A stretch of DNA of 64,000 nucleotides. It comes from Putridiphycobacter sp965230485 (lineage in GTDB: Bacteria; Bacteroidota; Bacteroidia; Flavobacteriales_D; Crocinitomicaceae). This document shows, piece by piece, positions 34,565 through 43,423 of this stretch (its first letter is position 1; the number at the start of each line of letters is the position of its first letter). Below the pieces are notes generated by a model that had not been told where the DNA came from, did not search any database, and saw only the letters and a program-made list of their open reading frames with translations. Location: the NCBI GenBank assembly GCA_965230485.1, contig CBDDLA010000001.1:1798001-1862000 (forward strand). The letters are read 5' to 3'. Position numbers and translations under genes: made by a program.

Positions 34565-35143
34565 TTGAAAACGCTGTTTTCATACCTATTACATTACATT
34601 CCTGCTATATTTATAGCAGGAATGTTTGTTTCGTGCGAAAACAACTTAGCTAACGTAAAAGTGATTACTGCTTCAGATGAAACACCAGATAGGATAATGA
34701 CAGATTTTCACTCTTATTATTCTGATTCTGGTATTGTCAGATACGAAATAATAGCCTCAAAGATGCAGGACTTTAGCAATGGTAACCCTAAAACAATTTT
34801 CGATAACGGCTTAACAGTTAAATATTATGGAAATAATTCTGACCTTATTTCTACTCTGAGTGCAGAATATGCAGAACTCAAACCAATGGAGAATATCATA
34901 ATTGCTAGAAATAACGTTATATTTACAAACCATGAAAAGGAACAGACACTTAGAACAGAAGAATTGTTTTGGGATCAACGTTTAAAAAAAATAAGAACCA
35001 CTAAACGTTTTTATGTCGATAGTCCAAATACAAAGGCTGAAGGTACAGGGCTAATAGCGGATGAGACGTTTAGTAATTATACTATGACTAATTTTTCACT
35101 AATTTATACTGATACAACCAATGAATTTAGCACGTTTGAATAA
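34565..35143 (+). CDS. lptC: LptC, LPS-export periplasmic protein, TTG start
   Basis: LptC bridges the LptBFG transporter to the LptA slide and passes lipopolysaccharide across the periplasm. The 192-aa sequence has a hydrophobic start with a lipobox-like AGMFVSCENN, so it may be a lipoprotein rather than the single-span form of E. coli. The jellyroll carries DFHSYYSDSGIVRYEIIASKMQDF, TLSAEYAEL, IIARNNVIFTN and LRTEELFWDQRLKKIRTTKRF, the LptC strand series. The start is TTG at 34565, 3 bp after the TPR gene. It overlaps the small membrane protein by 23 bp. Confidence 0.9.
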   Translation: MKTLFSYLLHYIPAIFIAGMFVSCENNLANVKVITASDETPDRIMTDFHSYYSDSGIVRYEIIASKMQDFSNGNPKTIFDNGLTVKYYGNNSDLISTLSAEYAELKPMENIIIARNNVIFTNHEKEQTLRTEELFWDQRLKKIRTTKRFYVDSPNTKAEGTGLIADETFSNYTMTNFSLIYTDTTNEFSTFE

Positions 35144-35330
35144 AATCTTAGAACAATTTTGGTGGGCAATGGCCATTGTTTCCTTCATTGCGGTGACCTA
35201 TTTTTGCATCTCTGAAGGCTGGAATAAATGGGCATTTTATTTCGTCATTCCTATTATTGCAGTTTTAATGGCATTGGTCAGACGATTTATGAAAAATAGA
35301 CTTGAGAAGTCTACACCAAAGAAAAAATAA
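35121..35330 (+). CDS. Small two-helix membrane protein
   Basis: A 69-aa protein with two hydrophobic helices (FWWAMAIVSFIAVTYFCI and WAFYFVIPIIAVLMALVRRFM) and a very basic C-terminal tail (KNRLEKSTPKKK), so both ends are probably cytoplasmic. It starts within the last 23 bp of lptC, which indicates translational coupling. A structural or regulatory subunit associated with LPS transport is possible but unproven. Confidence 0.7.
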   Translation: MNLARLNKILEQFWWAMAIVSFIAVTYFCISEGWNKWAFYFVIPIIAVLMALVRRFMKNRLEKSTPKKK

Positions 35331-35375
35331 GCCTCTACACTTTATAAAAATCATTGATTGAGTGATTTTTTTACC

Positions 35376-35383
35376 TAATTTTG
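35376..35383 (+). promoter_or_regulatory. -7 promoter element (TAATTTTG)
   Basis: A perfect TAnnTTTG 15 bp before the ATG at 35399. Together with the signal peptide it supports 35399 over the in-frame TTG at 35381 as start of the M14 peptidase gene. Confidence 0.5.
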
Positions 35384-35398
35384 GGTAAATCAATCTTG

Positions 35399-37720
35399 AT
35401 GAGGCTTATATTCCTATTTTTTTTGATCTCTTTAGTGCTGAGTAGTTTTGCACAAACTAAGTATTCAAGAGTAAAAATATTTGCATCCGACCTTAAATTG
35501 GAATCTTTGGAGGGTATTGGTATTCCAACCGATCATGGCGTAAGAAAACAAAATGTTTGGTTAATATCCGACCTATCCAATCATCAAATAGAAAACCTAT
35601 CCAATCACGATTTCCAATTTGAAATATTAATCGAGGATGTCCAAGACTATTATATTAAAAGAAGTCAAGAATCATCAATAGAAAGTGACAGAACTGGCTG
35701 TACAAATCAGAAGAGTTTTAGCCCAGCGACACCAAATAACTTTCATTTGGGATCTTATGCCGGGTTTTATACCTATCAAGAATACTTAGATGAATTAGAT
35801 TCTATGGTTTCAAAGTATCCCAATCTAATTTCACCTCGATTACCAATTGGTTCTTTTTTAACACATGAAGGCAGGCCTATTTATTGGGTAAAAATATCTG
35901 ATAATCCCAATATTGATGAAACGGAACCTGAAGTATTATATACTTCGCTTCATCACGCAAGAGAACCAGCAAGTCTGTCAGAATTAATTTTTTTCATGTG
36001 GTATGTATTAGAAAATTATTCAGACCCGGAAATCGCAAATCTTGTCAACGAGACTGAGCTTTACTTTGTGCCCATGGTTAATCCTGATGGTTATTTAGAA
36101 AATGAAACGAGTTTTCCAAACGGTGGTGGGCTGCACCGTAAAAATAAACGAAACGTAGGCACAACAAACCCTGGTGTTGATTTAAATAGAAATTACGATT
36201 ATCAATGGAATGTCAGCGGCACCTCACCCGACCCAAACAACCATACTTATGCAGGGCCTTCTGCATTTTCTGAACCCGAGACTAAAGCCATAGAATTCTT
36301 TTGTCAAAACCATGATTTTTTATTTGCTTTAAACGCTCATTCATATGGAAACCTCCTGCTCTTTCCTTTTGGATACGCCAATGCCACTATCACTCCCGAC
36401 AATCAATATTTCCAAACTTTTTCTAATCATCAGGTTATTTTTAATGGTTATAATGCTACTAAAAGCTCTAATTTATACTTATTTTCAGGAAATTCAGATG
36501 ATTGGATGTATGATGGTGACTTGGCCAATAAGCCCAAGATATTTGCGCTTACCCCAGAAGTTGGTTCTAATAATGATGGTTTCTGGCCTGCTCAAAGCAG
36601 AATATTACCAATTTGTAAAGAAAACGTTTGGCAAAATTTGGTTATTGCTCATTTGCCAAATATCTACGGGGTTACCACTGATGAAAGTCCAAATGAAATC
36701 ACTACTGTTAGCGGTTATTTTAAATACAACTACCAAAGATTAGGATTGAGTAATGGACCTGTAGACATTAGTATTCAACCCATTCAAAATATTAATGCTA
36801 TTGGTGGTTCAAACACACATACCATAAATTTAATGGATAACATTATTGATTCAATAGGTTTTACTTTACCAACTAACCTAGTTTTTGGTGACGAAATTAT
36901 CTATGTCATCAATACTGATTTTGGAAACTGGTCGAGACAAGATACAATTACTAAAATGTTTGGAAGTGGAAACTTGACTTTTATTGATAATGCCAATAAT
37001 CTGTCAAACTGGACTGGTTCCTGGGGACTTACCAATAGTTATTTTGTAACACCAAATACATCTATAACTGACAGTCCAAATTCAAACTATGGGAATAATG
37101 AATTGTCTGAAATGACCCTAAATCATGCCTTCAATTTTTCCCAATCCACTTATGCAAAAGCAAAGTTTTTTGCGCGTTGGGAAATAGAAAACGATTTTGA
37201 TTACGTCCAATTTATGGTTTCTTCTGATAACGGTAACACCTGGACCCCTCAGTGTGGAAATTATACTAATATGGGCACCAACGATCAAGATGAAGATCAA
37301 CCCCTATACGATAATTTTCAAACTGACTGGGTTTCTGAAGAAGTTGACCTATCGGATTTTATAGGCATGTCCAACATTAAATTTAAGTTCAGACTTGTTT
37401 CTGATAATTTTACGACTGAAGATGGCTTTGCTTTTGATGATTTTAAAATCATCTCTGATGGACAGGACTTATCTATTTCTCAAACAGCGATTAAAAAGTT
37501 CAACCTCTATCCTATCCCAGCAAATGAGTATCTAATGATTGAAGACTACGACCAGCTACTGTACATTAATATCTATAATCAAATAGGTCAATTGATACTA
37601 AGCCCTGCTATGGAAAATGGAAAAATTGACATTAGTCGTCTCCCCAATGGCACTTATTTCATTGAATTAGTTCCATCTTATACTCATGCCTACACTCAAA
37701 AATTTTCGATCATGCGCTAG
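35399..37720 (+). CDS. M14-family zinc carboxypeptidase exported by T9SS
   Basis: A 773-aa secreted carboxypeptidase. After a signal peptide (LIFLFFLISLVLSSFAQ), the M14 domain shows the zinc ligands H-x2-E (LHHAREPASL), FVPMVNPDGY, the substrate-binding DLNRNYDYQW, the third ligand region ALNAHSYGN and the catalytic Glu in TPEVGS. A jelly-roll/MAM-like domain (WDFDYVQ...SSDNGNTW; FAFDDFKI) follows. The end is a type A sorting domain (FNLYPIPANEYL; GKIDISRLPNGTYFIEL), so it should pass the outer membrane by type IX secretion and be attached or released. It is a single-gene unit. Confidence 0.9.
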   Translation: MRLIFLFFLISLVLSSFAQTKYSRVKIFASDLKLESLEGIGIPTDHGVRKQNVWLISDLSNHQIENLSNHDFQFEILIEDVQDYYIKRSQESSIESDRTGCTNQKSFSPATPNNFHLGSYAGFYTYQEYLDELDSMVSKYPNLISPRLPIGSFLTHEGRPIYWVKISDNPNIDETEPEVLYTSLHHAREPASLSELIFFMWYVLENYSDPEIANLVNETELYFVPMVNPDGYLENETSFPNGGGLHRKNKRNVGTTNPGVDLNRNYDYQWNVSGTSPDPNNHTYAGPSAFSEPETKAIEFFCQNHDFLFALNAHSYGNLLLFPFGYANATITPDNQYFQTFSNHQVIFNGYNATKSSNLYLFSGNSDDWMYDGDLANKPKIFALTPEVGSNNDGFWPAQSRILPICKENVWQNLVIAHLPNIYGVTTDESPNEITTVSGYFKYNYQRLGLSNGPVDISIQPIQNINAIGGSNTHTINLMDNIIDSIGFTLPTNLVFGDEIIYVINTDFGNWSRQDTITKMFGSGNLTFIDNANNLSNWTGSWGLTNSYFVTPNTSITDSPNSNYGNNELSEMTLNHAFNFSQSTYAKAKFFARWEIENDFDYVQFMVSSDNGNTWTPQCGNYTNMGTNDQDEDQPLYDNFQTDWVSEEVDLSDFIGMSNIKFKFRLVSDNFTTEDGFAFDDFKIISDGQDLSISQTAIKKFNLYPIPANEYLMIEDYDQLLYINIYNQIGQLILSPAMENGKIDISRLPNGTYFIELVPSYTHAYTQKFSIMR

Positions 37721-37761
37721 TGTGAAAAACTTTTGTTTATTTAGGTGATAAATTTTAGTTG

Positions 37762-37769
37762 TACCTTTG
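37762..37769 (+). promoter_or_regulatory. -7 promoter element (TACCTTTG)
   Basis: A perfect TAnnTTTG followed by C, ending 4 bp before the ATG at 37774. The expected transcription start is nearly at the ATG, so the mRNA is probably leaderless. A TTTG at 37732-37735 is too far for standard spacing. Confidence 0.5.
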
Positions 37770-37773
37770 CAGT

Positions 37774-39705
37774 ATGACCTATGGAAAAAGGCCTTTAACT
37801 GACTGGTTGCCGATTACCAAAAAAGAATTAAACCTGCATGGCTGGGATGAATTGGATGTTGTCTTAATTTCAGGAGACGCTTATGTAGATCATCCTTCAT
37901 TTGGTCCAGCCGCAATTGGAAGAATTATTGAAAGTGAAGGTTTAAGAGTTGGCATTGTCCCTCAACCAAATTGGAAAGATGACTTAAGAGATTTTAAAAA
38001 ATTTGGTAAACCAAAATATTTTTTTGGAGTAACTGCTGGCTGCATGGATTCAATGGTCAATCATTACACAGCTGCTAAGCGTAAACGATCTACCGATTCT
38101 TATACCCCTGGTGGTGTAGCGGGTTTTAGGCCAGACTATGCCACAACTGTATATACAAAAATCTTGAAAGATTTATTCCCTGATGTTCCCGTAATGATAG
38201 GGGGAATTGAGGCATCTCTTAGACGCGTGACTCATTACGATTACTGGTCTGATCAATTAATGCCAACTATTTTAGAAACCAGTGGAGCAGATATGCTGGT
38301 TTACGGCATGGGAGAGCAACCATTGAGAGATGTGATTGGCTTATTAAAAAAGGGAGTTCCGTTTAATTCACTAAAAACAATTCCTCAGACCTGTTGGCTA
38401 ATTTCTGATGATGAAGACCTGCCAAAGAATAAAAACTGGGATGATGTTGAGCTAAGTAATCACGAAACGTGTTTAAAAGATAAATTAAAATATGCATCTA
38501 ACTTTAAAACAGTTGAAGTTGAATCGAATAAGTTAAATGCCAGAAGAATTATTCAGAAAGTAGGTCAAAAAACACTTATCATTAATCCGCCATATAAAAC
38601 CATGACGGAACAAGAAATGGATCAGTCGTTCGATTTACCTTATACTAGAATGCCTCATCCAAAATATAATAAAAGAGGGACTATTCCATCTTACGAAATG
38701 ATTAAGTTTTCTGTCAATATGCACAGAGGTTGCTTCGGTGGCTGTAGTTTTTGTACCATTTCGGCCCATCAAGGAAAATTTATTGCAAGCAGAAGCGAAA
38801 ACTCAATCATGAAAGAGGTAGAAGAAATTACAAAACACCCTGAATTTAAAGGCTATATTTCTGATTTAGGTGGCCCCTCTGCTAATATGTACCGCATGAA
38901 AGGAATTGATGAGGCCATTTGTGAAAAATGTTCAAGTCCATCATGTATTCATCCTGTGGTTTGTAGTAATTTAGATACTAATCACACCCCACTGACCAAT
39001 ATTTATAAAAAAGTTGACGAACATCCAAAAATAAAAAAAGCCTTTGTTGGCTCAGGTATAAGATATGATTTATTAGTTAAAGAATACAATAAACTATTGG
39101 ATAAGGATAGCGCAAACGAATACATGGAACAGGTAATTACAAGACATGTTTCAGGACGTTTAAAAGTAGCTCCAGAACATACAGCTGATGCTACGTTGAG
39201 AATCATGCGAAAACCATCATTTAAGCACTTCCATAAGTTTAAAGAACAATATGATAAGATTCAGAAGAAGCACAATTTAAATCAACCACTCATCCCCTAC
39301 TTTATCTCCTCTCATCCAGGTTGTGAAGAAGCTGACATGGCTAATTTAGCAGCAGAAACCAAAGATATGGGCTTCAAATTAGAACAAGTTAACGATTTTA
39401 CACCTACACCAATGACTGTTGCTACTGTCATCTATTATGCAGGTGTTCATCCTTACACGCTCAAACCCACTTTTGTTCCAAAAACGGCAAAGGCAAAGGC
39501 TGATCAGCACCGGTTTTTCTTTTGGCATAAACCTGAAAATAAGCAGTGGATTACTGATAAACTAGGTTCAGTTGGAAAGCCAGAATTAGCTGAAAAATTA
39601 GTCGGAAAAGTGAAGCAAGATGGGCGAAAAAATAGCACACCAAAATGGCTAGCTGAAAAACGTAAGCATGCCAAGAACAAACATACTTCACTAAGAAGAA
39701 AATGA
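37774..39705 (+). CDS. YgiQ-family radical SAM protein
   Basis: A 643-aa protein of the YgiQ family, whose reaction is unknown. The N-terminal B12-binding-like half has DWLPITKKELNLHGWDELDVVLISGDAYVDHPSFG and GGIEASLRR. The radical SAM cluster motif is HRGCFGGCSFCTISAHQG (Cys320, Cys324, Cys327; C-x3-C-x2-C), followed by SDLGGPSANMY and a second Cys cluster (CEKCSSPSCIHPVVC) that could hold another Fe-S centre. The ending is basic. The start is the ATG at 37774, 5 codons after the open-frame ATG at 37759, because a promoter element lies between. Confidence 0.92.
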   Translation: MTYGKRPLTDWLPITKKELNLHGWDELDVVLISGDAYVDHPSFGPAAIGRIIESEGLRVGIVPQPNWKDDLRDFKKFGKPKYFFGVTAGCMDSMVNHYTAAKRKRSTDSYTPGGVAGFRPDYATTVYTKILKDLFPDVPVMIGGIEASLRRVTHYDYWSDQLMPTILETSGADMLVYGMGEQPLRDVIGLLKKGVPFNSLKTIPQTCWLISDDEDLPKNKNWDDVELSNHETCLKDKLKYASNFKTVEVESNKLNARRIIQKVGQKTLIINPPYKTMTEQEMDQSFDLPYTRMPHPKYNKRGTIPSYEMIKFSVNMHRGCFGGCSFCTISAHQGKFIASRSENSIMKEVEEITKHPEFKGYISDLGGPSANMYRMKGIDEAICEKCSSPSCIHPVVCSNLDTNHTPLTNIYKKVDEHPKIKKAFVGSGIRYDLLVKEYNKLLDKDSANEYMEQVITRHVSGRLKVAPEHTADATLRIMRKPSFKHFHKFKEQYDKIQKKHNLNQPLIPYFISSHPGCEEADMANLAAETKDMGFKLEQVNDFTPTPMTVATVIYYAGVHPYTLKPTFVPKTAKAKADQHRFFFWHKPENKQWITDKLGSVGKPELAEKLVGKVKQDGRKNSTPKWLAEKRKHAKNKHTSLRRK

Positions 39706-39840
39706 CTTAAAAGCGACTTTTTTAGGCACGATATTAGCATGTTAACTTTTAAAGTGTGAAAAATTAACAAAGAACGAATCCAATCTACTGAAACCTTAGT
39801 AAAAAAAAATCGTAGATATTGGCTGACCTATGATCTCAAG

Positions 39841-40815
39841 ATGAAACAGTATTTATTTTTCCTATTAATACTAGTATTAGGTACTCAAGTGAATGCTAAA
39901 AACTCAAATAATGAGTTGGCTTTAGAATATTATATTGATTCAATTATTGACTTCAATGACTTAGATTTTGAGCTTACGAAACTTGAGTTTTTAGCTTACG
40001 TGAAGAAGAATTACAAAGGACTGCACAATGTTAAAGAATTTGTTGACTATAGCGCCAACAAAATGAAAGCAAAAGAAAAAGAATACACCAAAAATTACAC
40101 AAAAGAGTTTAATGAACTGCACGCTTTTGCAATCATGTCAAAAAAAAACTTAACCACACTAGAAAGAGAAGTTTATCGGTTAATCTTAACGAGTGATTCA
40201 GATTCGGATCATGGTTTACTGATCACATTATATAGCAGACTGCATGAAATGAATTATTGGGAATTGAACTCGTATAAACCAAATGGTCTTGGTTATAAAC
40301 TTTCGAAGTTATACCAGACCACCGATAATTTTGATTTGGTTGAAAAGGTTTGTTTAATCATCCTCTCCGTTAAAATCTATAAAGCAAACTATTATGTAAA
40401 TCCAATGCATATATGTGAAACATTTTATGTGAAAACTGAAATAAAAAATGATCTAGATAGCTTAAACTTAAACACGAAAAATATTACGATTGATAGCATT
40501 CCATACGGTATAAAACCACCTACCTTTGTAGGAGGTAATTTGGTGATGAAATCATACATTCAAGACAACTTAATGTATCCAGAAAAGGCACTATCTTTAA
40601 ATCATTCGGGTAAGGTTTTAACTTCCTTTAAGGTAAACGAAATAGGACAAATTTATAATATTAGAATAAAAGACTCTCCCTCTGAGTACCTGTCAAAAGA
40701 AGCTATAAGAATAATAGAGTCGTTACCGCAATTTAAGCCTCATGCAGATACGCCAAAAGGTGCAGGATTTACCAAATTCACAATGCCATTAATTTTTACG
40801 CTACCAGAGCAATAA
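39841..40815 (+). CDS. TonB C-terminal-domain protein
   Basis: A 324-aa exported protein. The signal peptide (YLFFLLILVLGTQVNAK) is followed by about 200 helical residues without a known family. The C-terminal 90 residues are a TonB/energy-transducer-like domain: PPTFVGGNLVMKSYIQDNLMYPEKALSLNHSGKVLTSFKVNEIGQI...SLPQFKPH. There is no Pro-rich stretch or second membrane anchor, so it may sense or couple to TonB-dependent receptors rather than be a full TonB. The stop is 5 bp from the convergent glyS. Confidence 0.8.
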   Translation: MKQYLFFLLILVLGTQVNAKNSNNELALEYYIDSIIDFNDLDFELTKLEFLAYVKKNYKGLHNVKEFVDYSANKMKAKEKEYTKNYTKEFNELHAFAIMSKKNLTTLEREVYRLILTSDSDSDHGLLITLYSRLHEMNYWELNSYKPNGLGYKLSKLYQTTDNFDLVEKVCLIILSVKIYKANYYVNPMHICETFYVKTEIKNDLDSLNLNTKNITIDSIPYGIKPPTFVGGNLVMKSYIQDNLMYPEKALSLNHSGKVLTSFKVNEIGQIYNIRIKDSPSEYLSKEAIRIIESLPQFKPHADTPKGAGFTKFTMPLIFTLPEQ

Positions 40816-40820
40816 AATAA

Positions 40821-42362
40821 TTAATTCTGTTTTAAAAGCCTGCGGAAATTTACTTTTTCGTCAATAATCTGATATAGAGCTTCAATAGCTACCCTTTCTT
40901 GTTTCATAGTATCTCTATCTCGAATTGTGACCGTTTGGTCATCCAACGTCTGGTGATCTACAGTGACACAAAATGGAGTCCCAATTGCATCTGCTTTTCT
41001 ATATCTTTTCCCTATTGAATCTTTTTCGTTATACTGGCAGTTAAAGTCTAATTTCAAATCATCAATAATAGACCTCGCTTGCTCAGGCAGTCCATCTTTT
41101 TTAGTTAACGGTAAAACAGCTACTTTATATGGTGCAAGTGGAGCCGGAATAGCTAACACCGTCCTTTCTGTTCCATCTTCTAATTTATCTTGCTGATAAG
41201 CTGCCGATAATACTGCTAGAAACAATCTATCTAGACCAATTGAGGTTTCAACCACATATGGGACATAAGATTCATTAATCTCAGGATCAAAAAAGCGTAG
41301 CTTCTTTCCTGAATGTGCTTCATGCTGTTTTAAATCAAAGTCTGTTCTTGAATGAATTCCTTCTAACTCCTTAAAACCCATTGGAAAATTAAATTCAATA
41401 TCAGCTGCGGCATTCGCATAATGGGCTAATTTAATATGGTCATGAAAACGATAATTCGACATATCAAACCCAAGGGCCTTATGCCAGTTTATCCTAAAGT
41501 CTTTCCAGTAGTCGTACCATTTCATTTCTTCTCCCGGACGCACAAAAAATTGCATTTCCATTTGTTCGAATTCACGCATTCTAAAAATAAACTGTCGAGC
41601 TACAATTTCATTTCTAAAAGCTTTTCCAATTTGAGCGATTCCAAAAGGAATTTTCATTCCTCCAGACTTTTGTACATTCAAATAATTAACAAAAATACCT
41701 TGCGCCGTTTCAGGTCTCAGATAAATTTTAGCCGACTCTCCAGATACTGACCCTAACTCAGTAGAAAACATTAAGTTAAACTGTTTAACGTCAGTCCAAT
41801 TTTTTGAACCACTTATTGGACAAGCAATACCTAAATCTTCAATTAATTGTTTGACAGCTGGTAAATCTTCATTTTCTAAACCCTCTCTCAGGCGATCCTC
41901 AATACTCTTAATTTCTCTCTCGCGTCTTAAAACATTTGGGTTTGTATTTCTAAATTCTTGTTCATTAAAATCATCTCCAAAACGCTTTAATCCCTTAGCC
42001 ACGTCCTTGTCAATTTTTTGACGGATTTTTTCGATATGATCCTCAACTAAAACATCAGCTCGGTATCGTTTTTTGGAGTCTTTATTGTCAATTAAAGGAT
42101 CGTTAAAAGCATCCACATGTCCAGAAGCTTTCCATGTTTCAGGCGCCATAAAAATAGCAGCATCTAATCCTACAATATTTTCGTGCATTTGCACCATGGC
42201 TTTCCACCAATATGATTTTAAATTATTTTTAAGCTCTGCACCAAGCTGTCCATAATCATATGTTGCACTTAAGCCATCATAAATCTCACTACTAGGGAAT
42301 ACAAATCCGTATTCTTTAGCGTGACCGATAATATCTTTTAACCTATCTTCTTGTGCAGTCAT
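40821..42362 (-). CDS. glyS: Glycine--tRNA ligase, single-chain (alpha2) type
   Basis: Class II synthetase that charges tRNA-Gly. The 513-aa protein is the homodimeric, eukaryote/archaea-like form, not the bacterial alpha2beta2 form. Class II motifs are visible: motif 2 IGKAFRNEIVARQFIFRMREFEQMEMQFF, motif 3 GLDRLFLAVL, and the activation region YLRPETAQGIFVNY. The anticodon-binding domain starts near APLAPYKVAVLPL. The N-terminus HAKEYGFVFPSSEIYDGLSATYDYG is typical. It has its own promoter element upstream (42379-42386). Confidence 0.96.
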   Translation of the reverse strand: MTAQEDRLKDIIGHAKEYGFVFPSSEIYDGLSATYDYGQLGAELKNNLKSYWWKAMVQMHENIVGLDAAIFMAPETWKASGHVDAFNDPLIDNKDSKKRYRADVLVEDHIEKIRQKIDKDVAKGLKRFGDDFNEQEFRNTNPNVLRREREIKSIEDRLREGLENEDLPAVKQLIEDLGIACPISGSKNWTDVKQFNLMFSTELGSVSGESAKIYLRPETAQGIFVNYLNVQKSGGMKIPFGIAQIGKAFRNEIVARQFIFRMREFEQMEMQFFVRPGEEMKWYDYWKDFRINWHKALGFDMSNYRFHDHIKLAHYANAAADIEFNFPMGFKELEGIHSRTDFDLKQHEAHSGKKLRFFDPEINESYVPYVVETSIGLDRLFLAVLSAAYQQDKLEDGTERTVLAIPAPLAPYKVAVLPLTKKDGLPEQARSIIDDLKLDFNCQYNEKDSIGKRYRKADAIGTPFCVTVDHQTLDDQTVTIRDRDTMKQERVAIEALYQIIDEKVNFRRLLKQN

Positions 42363-42378
42363 GATTGTAATTTTGATG

Positions 42379-42386
42379 CAAATTTA
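42379..42386 (-). promoter_or_regulatory. -7 promoter element (TAAATTTG) of glyS
   Basis: A perfect TAnnTTTG followed by C on the minus strand, 16 bp before the glyS ATG. Confidence 0.45.
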
Positions 42387-42533
42387 TAGTTTTCAAATGA
42401 ATTGGATGTGTTAATCGGTCTTTGTTTTTACCCTTTTAATATCTATGTTCTTTATCAGGAATATTATTCTAAACTAAATTTAAACCATAGTTCCTTTTAG
42501 CAAATGAGTCATTTAATTTAGGGTAAAAATAAA

Positions 42534-43340
42534 TTATTCGAAAAGAAATTCTTTTAGGACAATATAAATGGCCATGCTAAGCACAAACCAACCAAAAGCT
42601 TTTTTTAGCTTTTGTCCGTTTATCAATCTATTGAGCTGAATTCCAATAAAAATTCCAACAATTGAAACTGAGGTAAATGACAATAAAAAAGACCAGTCAA
42701 TGTCAATATTTTCAATGTCTCCAATAAATCCAATCAATGATTTTACGGCAATAATCATTAAAGAAGTAGCTACTGCCTTTTTCATAGGTAGTTTAGCTAA
42801 TAAAACTAAGGCTGGAATAATTAAGAATCCTCCACCTGCACCGACAAGGCCTGTTAAAAAACCAACAAGTAATCCTTCAAAAATAATTAACGGGTAATTG
42901 AATATTACTTCTTGAGATTTTTGTTCCAGCTTGTTTTTTCTGTCTTTTATCATTGAATATGATGCCAAAAGCATGATTATTGCAAAAAACACCATTAGGC
43001 CCATAGATTTTGAGATTTCAAAATCACCAATTGTAAAAAGTAAATCAGGAATAGCTGGAATCAGGAATTTTCGGGTTAAATATACTGCAATTAAAGAGGG
43101 AAATGCAAATACGATTCCTGTTCGATAATCAATCATCCCTTTTCTTGCATTCTGAATAGCTCCTACTAAAGCAGAGGTTCCTACCACAAATAAAGAATAA
43201 GCCGTGGCCAAAATTGGTGAAATATTTAAGATATAAACAAAAATTGGCACTGTTAAAATTGATCCACCACCTCCAATAAGGCCTAAAACTATACCAATCA
43301 GTAATGCACCAAAATACCCCAAAATATCTACTAACGACAT
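42534..43340 (-). CDS. TauE/SafE-family anion exporter
   Basis: A 268-aa membrane permease of the TauE/SafE (COG0730) family, whose members export sulfite, sulfoacetate or related organosulfur anions. It has about eight helices in two repeats. Each carries the family glycine motif, IGIVLGLIGGGGSILTVPIFVYIL near residue 20 and VGFLTGLVGAGGGFLIIPALVLL near residue 160. No sulfur genes are adjacent, so the substrate cannot be inferred from the context. It is a monocistronic unit between glyS and an outer-membrane protein. Confidence 0.88.
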   Translation of the reverse strand: MSLVDILGYFGALLIGIVLGLIGGGGSILTVPIFVYILNISPILATAYSLFVVGTSALVGAIQNARKGMIDYRTGIVFAFPSLIAVYLTRKFLIPAIPDLLFTIGDFEISKSMGLMVFFAIIMLLASYSMIKDRKNKLEQKSQEVIFNYPLIIFEGLLVGFLTGLVGAGGGFLIIPALVLLAKLPMKKAVATSLMIIAVKSLIGFIGDIENIDIDWSFLLSFTSVSIVGIFIGIQLNRLINGQKLKKAFGWFVLSMAIYIVLKEFLFE

Positions 43341-43423
43341 AATAAGGTTTGAAATTACGAATAAATAAAATTCAGAAGGCGCAAATTAGAATTTTTGTGT
43401 AATATGATTTGGCAAATCAGGAA

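Noticed and set aside
36345..36743. 132-aa plus-strand ORF inside the M14 peptidase gene
   Set aside because: It lies in another frame of a gene whose zinc-ligand motifs are unambiguous; composition is typical of an AT-rich shadow.
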